A stretch of 64,000 nt of DNA from contig JAHJCO010000019.1 in the NCBI GenBank assembly GCA_018831265.1, forward strand, positions 1 to 64,000, written 5' to 3'. This document shows positions 60,162 to 64,000 of the stretch, one piece after another. The notes beneath the pieces were generated by a model. The model made no database searches, was not told the origin of the DNA, and worked only from the letters and a program-made list of their open reading frames with translations. The DNA is from Actinomycetota bacterium. Lineage in GTDB: Bacteria > Actinomycetota > Geothermincolia > Fen-727 > Anoxymicrobiaceae. The translations under genes and the position numbers were made by a program. The stretch's first letter is position 1. The number at the start of each line of letters is the position of its first letter.

Positions 60162-61073
60162 ATGAAGTGGAGCGCCACAAGGATGATTACAATGATACTA
60201 AGTAGTCGTAGCTCTCTGAAACTGGCGGTGGCCGTGCCGTGCATCGTCGCGCTGGCGCTGGCGGTCGCTTCATGCGGGGGAGAGAAGACAAGTTCCGCAC
60301 CAACCTCGACCCCGAACAAGCCTAGCACCGCGGCATTGGCGGTCGCCAACACCTGGACGCTCGACAACCAGACCCACATCGAGCCCATGACCGTACCCGG
60401 CATAACGTGCACAACTCCCAATACCCTGTTCGTGGCGCTCATCGCGAGCGACAGCGGGCAGGGGCCAGAGCGCGGCGGGCCGCCGCTGGACTGCAGTGTG
60501 CAGAATGTCGAGGGTGGTGGACTCACCTGGACCAGGCGTGCCGAGGCCCACCTGTCGATCACCGGGGCGCCGTGCGTCGCCGAGGTGTGGACCGCCTGCG
60601 CGCCCGCTGTGGTACAACCGTTCACGCTCACCGTGACACGCAACAACAACGCGGGCGGACTGACCTACTGCGACAACTACAGTGGCGGCTCGGGTCCCGA
60701 CATCGCCAACGGCATGGTGGTAGTGCAGGCGATAACCGGGGCGGACCCCTCCAATCCCGTGGGAGCGACAGCGGTCAACGGCGTCGGCCAGTTCGCGGGC
60801 AACGTGGCCCCTGCCTCCGTCACCCTCACCACCACCCGCCCCGGTTCGATGGTCGTGGCCGTCGGCGCCGACTGGTCCGCCCCGGAAGTGCGAACCCTGC
60901 CTGACGGCCAGGTGATGATTCATGAGGATTTGAGCACGCCGAACGGCGACGCCTACTGGGCACAAGGGCTGAACTCCCTGGTGGCGACACCAGGCCCGGT
61001 CACCCTGTCTGTGACCGCCCCCACCGAGGACAGCTGCAACATGGCGGCTATCGAGGTACTGCAAGCTCCCTGA
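60162..61073 (+). CDS. Secreted lipoprotein of unknown function
   Basis: 303 residues from ATG 60162 with GAGGTG upstream. Signal peptide with a good lipobox (LAVASCGGEK; Cys at about residue 38), then a Thr/Pro-rich linker. A beta-rich domain follows (TFVALIASD-like strands; GPPLDCSVQNVEGGGLTWTR; PGSMVVAVGADWSAPE) that resembles the concanavalin-like or fibronectin-type surface modules often seen beside IPT domains. Cargo of a mobile cassette; function unknown. Confidence 0.75.
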   Translation: MKWSATRMITMILSSRSSLKLAVAVPCIVALALAVASCGGEKTSSAPTSTPNKPSTAALAVANTWTLDNQTHIEPMTVPGITCTTPNTLFVALIASDSGQGPERGGPPLDCSVQNVEGGGLTWTRRAEAHLSITGAPCVAEVWTACAPAVVQPFTLTVTRNNNAGGLTYCDNYSGGSGPDIANGMVVVQAITGADPSNPVGATAVNGVGQFAGNVAPASVTLTTTRPGSMVVAVGADWSAPEVRTLPDGQVMIHEDLSTPNGDAYWAQGLNSLVATPGPVTLSVTAPTEDSCNMAAIEVLQAP

Positions 61074-61217
61074 TCTTCTTGCACACCTCATGGGATGAGC
61101 GGGTACAAGATCAGAACGAAGGTGTAGTCACTTCTGCAGACGAGCTGCAAACCAGGCTGGATGATATGTGACAACAAGGATAACTAGAAGACACTGGAAA
61201 ACGTGATCTTCGTAGGT
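61074..61217. repeat. Cassette 5 right end
   Basis: CTGCAGACGAGCTGCAAACC (61134) and AGGCTGGATGATATGTGACA ACAAGGATAACTAG before the tRNA fragment; a diverged form of the conserved right end. Confidence 0.55.
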
Positions 61218-61273
61218 CTTGAAAACCGTTGAGCCGCAAGGCTCCGGGGGTTCGAATCCCTCTCCCTCCGCCA
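61218..61273 (+). repeat. tRNA-Ser 3' fragment 5 (att site)
   Basis: 56 bases, CTTGAAAACCGTT to GCCA, with a shorter, perfectly paired variable arm GAGCC-GCAA-GGCTC. Looks like a third tRNA-Ser allele. Confidence 0.88.
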
Positions 61274-61341
61274 GCGGCATGTCTTATAGATGGCAAAGCC
61301 GTAAGAATCCAACAAGCGACCTGGAACCGGATTATCGCGCT

Positions 61342-63504
61342 TTACGTGCCCGTCTTGAAGAGGTACTTGTCGAACCACTTCTGCTCTTCGACCATCTTTT
61401 TCCTCTGGTGAGAGAGCCTCTGAAGGACGTGTGGTTCACCCGGGAACACATAGAGCTCGACGGGGACGTCCGCGTGCTTCTGGATGCCGCGATAGGTGAC
61501 CCACGTCTGGCCCGGCGGTACGCTGGTGTCTTCGCCCGCCATGAACATCAGCGTAGGGGTCTTCACCTTCTTGGCATCGTAGAAAGGCGCAAGCGACGGA
61601 TTCTTGTATGTGTCCGGTTGTGAGATCGGGTCACCTCCGAAATAGTAGGTCAGGTCGCTGTCCCCGAAGGTGCACTGGCCCCACAGTGTGACCCACTCGG
61701 CACCACCCGCGCCGCAGGACGCCGCCTTGAACCGGGGGTCCGTGGCTACTAACGCGTTCGATAAGATCGAGCCGTTCGACCATCCGAACGTACCTAGCCT
61801 GCTCTCATCGACGAGGTCCAGGTCGACCAGCCTCGAAATCCCGTTCTGCAGATCCTCGAGGGGGTACTCGTAGAACTTCCCATTCCTGATTGAACCCGCG
61901 AACTCATACCCGTAGTCGGAGCTGCCGTGGTAGTTGGTGTCCAGGACGAACGCTCCCTTGCTGGTGAACAGCTGGTACGGATATGCCCAGTTCTTGAACG
62001 CCGTCTCCCAGAGGTCGAGGGTTGAGGCAAAAGGGCCTCCATGAATTGCCAGCACCAGCGGGTAGCTGTTGCCCGGTTTGTAGCCGGCAGGGTAGAAGAG
62101 CATGCCCTCGACCGTGTCACCCAGCGCACCGATCCAGGTCACTGGCTCCGACTTCGCCATCACCTTGCCTTCGAATTGCGGGTTGAACTTCGTGTACTGC
62201 CTCGGTCCGACAATCGAGCCTCCTTCCAGGGAAGCGACGAAGCACTGCGGAGGGGTGCTCTGCGACGACGACTGGTAACAGATGGTCTTTCCGTCGGCCG
62301 AGACATCGATGGCATACATGTGGCCCTGGTGCTCACCCTTCATCAATACCCGTGTGTAGTCAGCGCCCGACCTCCTGTATCTGACGAGCTTCGGGTTGCA
62401 GCCGTCCGCGACGAAGGTGACAAAGCCATCTGGAACAATCTTGAGGGTCGCTCCGTCCATCAAGCCCTTTTCCCAGGAGACGTCCACCGGGCTCTCGGCA
62501 CCGGTGGAGACGTCCAGCTTGCGAAGCTTTACCACATAGGCATGTGCCGAATTGTCAGGGCAATATGCCTCGTTGGTGTACAGGGTTCCAGAATCCTGCG
62601 ACCAGCCTGCGCCCAGTGCCTGCTTCACGTTCTTGAAGACCTGCTTGTCGGCCCCTGTCCTTAGGTCTATGAGGTGGTTCGTGACGGGGATGTTCCCGTA
62701 ATACTGGTCGCCGAGTCCGTCCACCAAGGCCCGGGTCCTGGTCACGAATGCGGAGTTACCGTCGGGTGACACGTGGATGCCAGTGATCCTGTCATCGTTG
62801 CCGGTGACTCTCTCATCCTTCCCAGACGGGATGTCCTGCTTGTAGAGTCTCACCGGTGCCGCTGCATATTCCGTCACATGAATCGTATCGTCAGGTGAAT
62901 CCTCGCCACCGTCACCCGCTCCATCCTCTTTCAGGTACAGCAGGGTGGACTGATCCTTCCAAGCGAATCCCTGGATGACCCCCTCAACGCTGGTAAGGGG
63001 CGAAGGGGCAGCCTGCCCCGGTCCCCAGACCCAGACCTGCATAGAGGGCTCCGCGGTAGCGCCCGGGGCTGCCGCATCAGACATGAAAGAAAGCAGGCTG
63101 CCGTCCGGCGACCACATCAACGACGACACTGACTCGCCCTGGTAGTCCGTCAGCTGTTGAGTCGACAGATCGAGCAACCTGGTCAAGAAGAGGTTGTTGA
63201 CGGGAACGTCACACCCAGGGACATAACAGTACTTCACCCATGCCACGAGCGAGCCGTCCGGGGAGATGCGCTGCTCTATGACGGACTCCGAATAGAGCAG
63301 GTCGTCAATAGAGACCTTCTGCGCGTCGGAGATCGCGGGGGTAGGCGTTCCGGAAGGATTGCGGAGCTTGCCGGTCTGGCTGCCTCCGCAACCCTGAATA
63401 GCGATCATCGACAACACGACCGCAGATGCAATAGTCAGAACAATTAGCGACCGATAGCGCGAAAGCGGTGCTCTCTTCCTCAATGTACTCGCGCTCCTCG
63501 ACAT
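61342..63504 (-). CDS. S9-family peptidase lipoprotein (prolyl-oligopeptidase-like)
   Basis: 720 residues from ATG 63504 (an ATG 39 bases earlier is possible). Signal peptide with lipobox IQGC at about residue 38. The WD40-like/TolB propeller (SPDGSLVAWV; WSPDGSLLSFM; VSPDGNSAFV) is followed by an alpha/beta-hydrolase domain. The nucleophile lies in FGWSNGSIL (GxSxG), Asp in AGEDTSVPP and His in GEPHVLQR, so it is catalytically complete. Likely an exported dipeptidyl- or acylaminoacyl-peptidase acting outside the membrane. Confidence 0.88.
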   Translation of the reverse strand: MSRSASTLRKRAPLSRYRSLIVLTIASAVVLSMIAIQGCGGSQTGKLRNPSGTPTPAISDAQKVSIDDLLYSESVIEQRISPDGSLVAWVKYCYVPGCDVPVNNLFLTRLLDLSTQQLTDYQGESVSSLMWSPDGSLLSFMSDAAAPGATAEPSMQVWVWGPGQAAPSPLTSVEGVIQGFAWKDQSTLLYLKEDGAGDGGEDSPDDTIHVTEYAAAPVRLYKQDIPSGKDERVTGNDDRITGIHVSPDGNSAFVTRTRALVDGLGDQYYGNIPVTNHLIDLRTGADKQVFKNVKQALGAGWSQDSGTLYTNEAYCPDNSAHAYVVKLRKLDVSTGAESPVDVSWEKGLMDGATLKIVPDGFVTFVADGCNPKLVRYRRSGADYTRVLMKGEHQGHMYAIDVSADGKTICYQSSSQSTPPQCFVASLEGGSIVGPRQYTKFNPQFEGKVMAKSEPVTWIGALGDTVEGMLFYPAGYKPGNSYPLVLAIHGGPFASTLDLWETAFKNWAYPYQLFTSKGAFVLDTNYHGSSDYGYEFAGSIRNGKFYEYPLEDLQNGISRLVDLDLVDESRLGTFGWSNGSILSNALVATDPRFKAASCGAGGAEWVTLWGQCTFGDSDLTYYFGGDPISQPDTYKNPSLAPFYDAKKVKTPTLMFMAGEDTSVPPGQTWVTYRGIQKHADVPVELYVFPGEPHVLQRLSHQRKKMVEEQKWFDKYLFKTGT

Positions 63505-63658
63505 GAACGGGTTCCCCGTTACAGTTGTGGCCTGTAGTCCCATATGCGAGTAGCCAATCTCAACGACGCAATCTTATCGCATAACGTGCGAAATATGGCT
63601 CGTGATGTGACCGTATGGTGAGCCTTGTTGATAACCCCACCGTCATCGTCACATCCAA

Positions 63659-63709
63659 GACCCGTTGAGCCGCAAGGGTTCGGGGGTTCAAATCCCCCTC
63701 CCTCCGCCA
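63659..63709 (+). repeat. tRNA-Ser 3' fragment 6, degenerate
   Basis: ACCCGTTGAGCCGCAAGGGT onward, with a perfectly paired T arm GGGGG-TTCAAAT-CCCCC and the TCCCTCCGCCA end. The anticodon-loop part has decayed (CCAAGACCC instead of CTTGAAAACC), so it is probably the oldest or from a different allele. Confidence 0.8.
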
Positions 63710-63724
63710 GAACGAAGGGGCATC

Positions 63725-64000
63725 TCACTCTATTGGAAAAGGAAACTGACTGACTATTCGATCGAGTTCTTTTTCAAGTGCTCCGCGTGGAACTGCCTCG
63801 ACGACATAGAAAGTCTCACCCTTGAGAAGACCGATAATCCTTGTGTCCCCGACTCTGAAATGGCCAAGCTTGACCTTGTGTTTCTTGAAGAAATCCTTAT
63901 AGGCTCCGGCCTGTTCTATCTTGAGATTGGATTCCAGCAGGTCCGGCTTCTCTTCGTACTCTTCCAGTTTGTCCAGAAGCCTGTCAGCGCTCGACCTGCT
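63725..64000 (-). CDS. Unrecognised protein, 3' part only, cassette 7
   Basis: 91 codons open to the window edge, ending in TGA at 63725-63727, 15 bases beyond fragment 6. Contains ADRLLDKLEEYEEKPDLLES, then HFRVGDTRIIGLLKGETFYV and RGALEKELDRIVSQFPFP. The strand pattern RVGDTRIIGLLKG recalls RelE/HigB-like toxins, but this is weak. It shows that the array continues past the window. Confidence 0.55.
   Translation of the reverse strand, partial: SRSSADRLLDKLEEYEEKPDLLESNLKIEQAGAYKDFFKKHKVKLGHFRVGDTRIIGLLKGETFYVVEAVPRGALEKELDRIVSQFPFPIE

Larger units (their letters stand above)
57384..61273 (+). mobile_element. Cassette 5 of the tRNA-Ser array
   Basis: Largest cassette, all genes on the plus strand: AbiEii-AbiEi, a methyltransferase and a lipoprotein. 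The left end has a hybrid site CTGCAACGGTCTTTGTAGCC and AATGTAGACA (57451-57487); the right end has CTGCAGACGAGCTGCAAACC (61134). It could be two fused cassettes; the gap at 59028-59342 looks like decayed DNA. Confidence 0.7.
61274..63709 (+). mobile_element. Cassette 6 of the tRNA-Ser array
   Basis: Carries an S9-family peptidase lipoprotein on the minus strand. No arm-type motifs recognised at its ends. Bounded by fragments 5 and 6. Confidence 0.65.

Noticed and set aside
50389..63709. Integron-type attC sites as an explanation for the cassette array
   Set aside because: The recurring site is the 3' part of tRNA-Ser, not an attC hairpin with R/L boxes, and no IntI is seen.

Overview
The window is high-GC DNA with a bacterial, most likely deep-branching and uncultivated actinobacterial, character. 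This is an inference. It rests on the DUF501-Ppx/GppA pair, a DUF4446 protein, many zinc-ribbon plus single-helix proteins, frequent GTG/TTG starts, and two secreted proteins ending in tandem 'AEGTT..GFE.Y' repeat domains of a kind I associate with such genomes. No rRNA or phylogenetic marker fixes the lineage.

Region 1 (1-15600) is housekeeping and metabolic. It holds a proline-rich protein, DUF501 and an exopolyphosphatase, a class II tRNA (Leu), a DEDD exonuclease, an ADP-ribosylglycohydrolase and an MFS transporter. These are followed by a complete acetone carboxylase operon (acxABC), an SCP2-like protein, a DMT transporter, a thiolase and a methyltransferase. Acetone carboxylase would make acetoacetate, and the thiolase could serve the next part of that route.

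Region 2 (15700-38000) is cell-surface and sugar chemistry. It holds two large secreted proteins sharing a repeated C-terminal domain, a fused glycosyltransferase, a GH94-type phosphorylase and a beta-propeller glycosidase. It also holds a two-component system beside a Cys-rich anchored protein, a repeat-domain lipoprotein, a penicillin-acylase-family hydrolase and several zinc-ribbon or proline-rich membrane proteins.

Region 3 (38000-50330) holds two phasin-like proteins under a consensus promoter and larE-larB-larC for the nickel-pincer cofactor. It also holds tRNA-Leu(CAG), a YbaK-type deacylase, a KGG-repeat protein, DUF4446, prephenate dehydratase and seryl-tRNA synthetase. It ends with a ferredoxin-type protein and a methyltransferase pseudogene.

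Region 4 (50389 to the window end) is the outstanding feature. An intact tRNA-Ser(TGA) is followed by six same-strand copies of its 3' part, each running from the anticodon loop (CTTGAAAACCGTT) to GCCA. They cut 13 kb into at least six cassettes. The cassettes carry a DUF2075 nuclease-ATPase with an HTH-nucleotidyltransferase, HigBA, HEPN/HTH-MNT, an MFS transporter, AbiEii/AbiEi with a methyltransferase and a lipoprotein, and an S9 peptidase lipoprotein. No integrase is visible in any of them. Several cassettes share end sequences, including short repeated motifs (CTGCAAACC or TGTAGACA/TGTAGCCA) that look like integrase arm sites. This resembles a tRNA-anchored cassette array mobilised in trans.

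Several families of short palindromic repeats (GGGGTCAGGCAC-, TTGAGGCGGGGC-, GGTGCCAGGCAC- and TGAAAGAA-type) are scattered through regions 1-3. Unusually, they form parts of genes: an in-frame segment of ppx, the start of an MFS gene, the stop codons of acxC and larC, the signal peptide of a secreted protein, and a possible -35 box for the acx operon.
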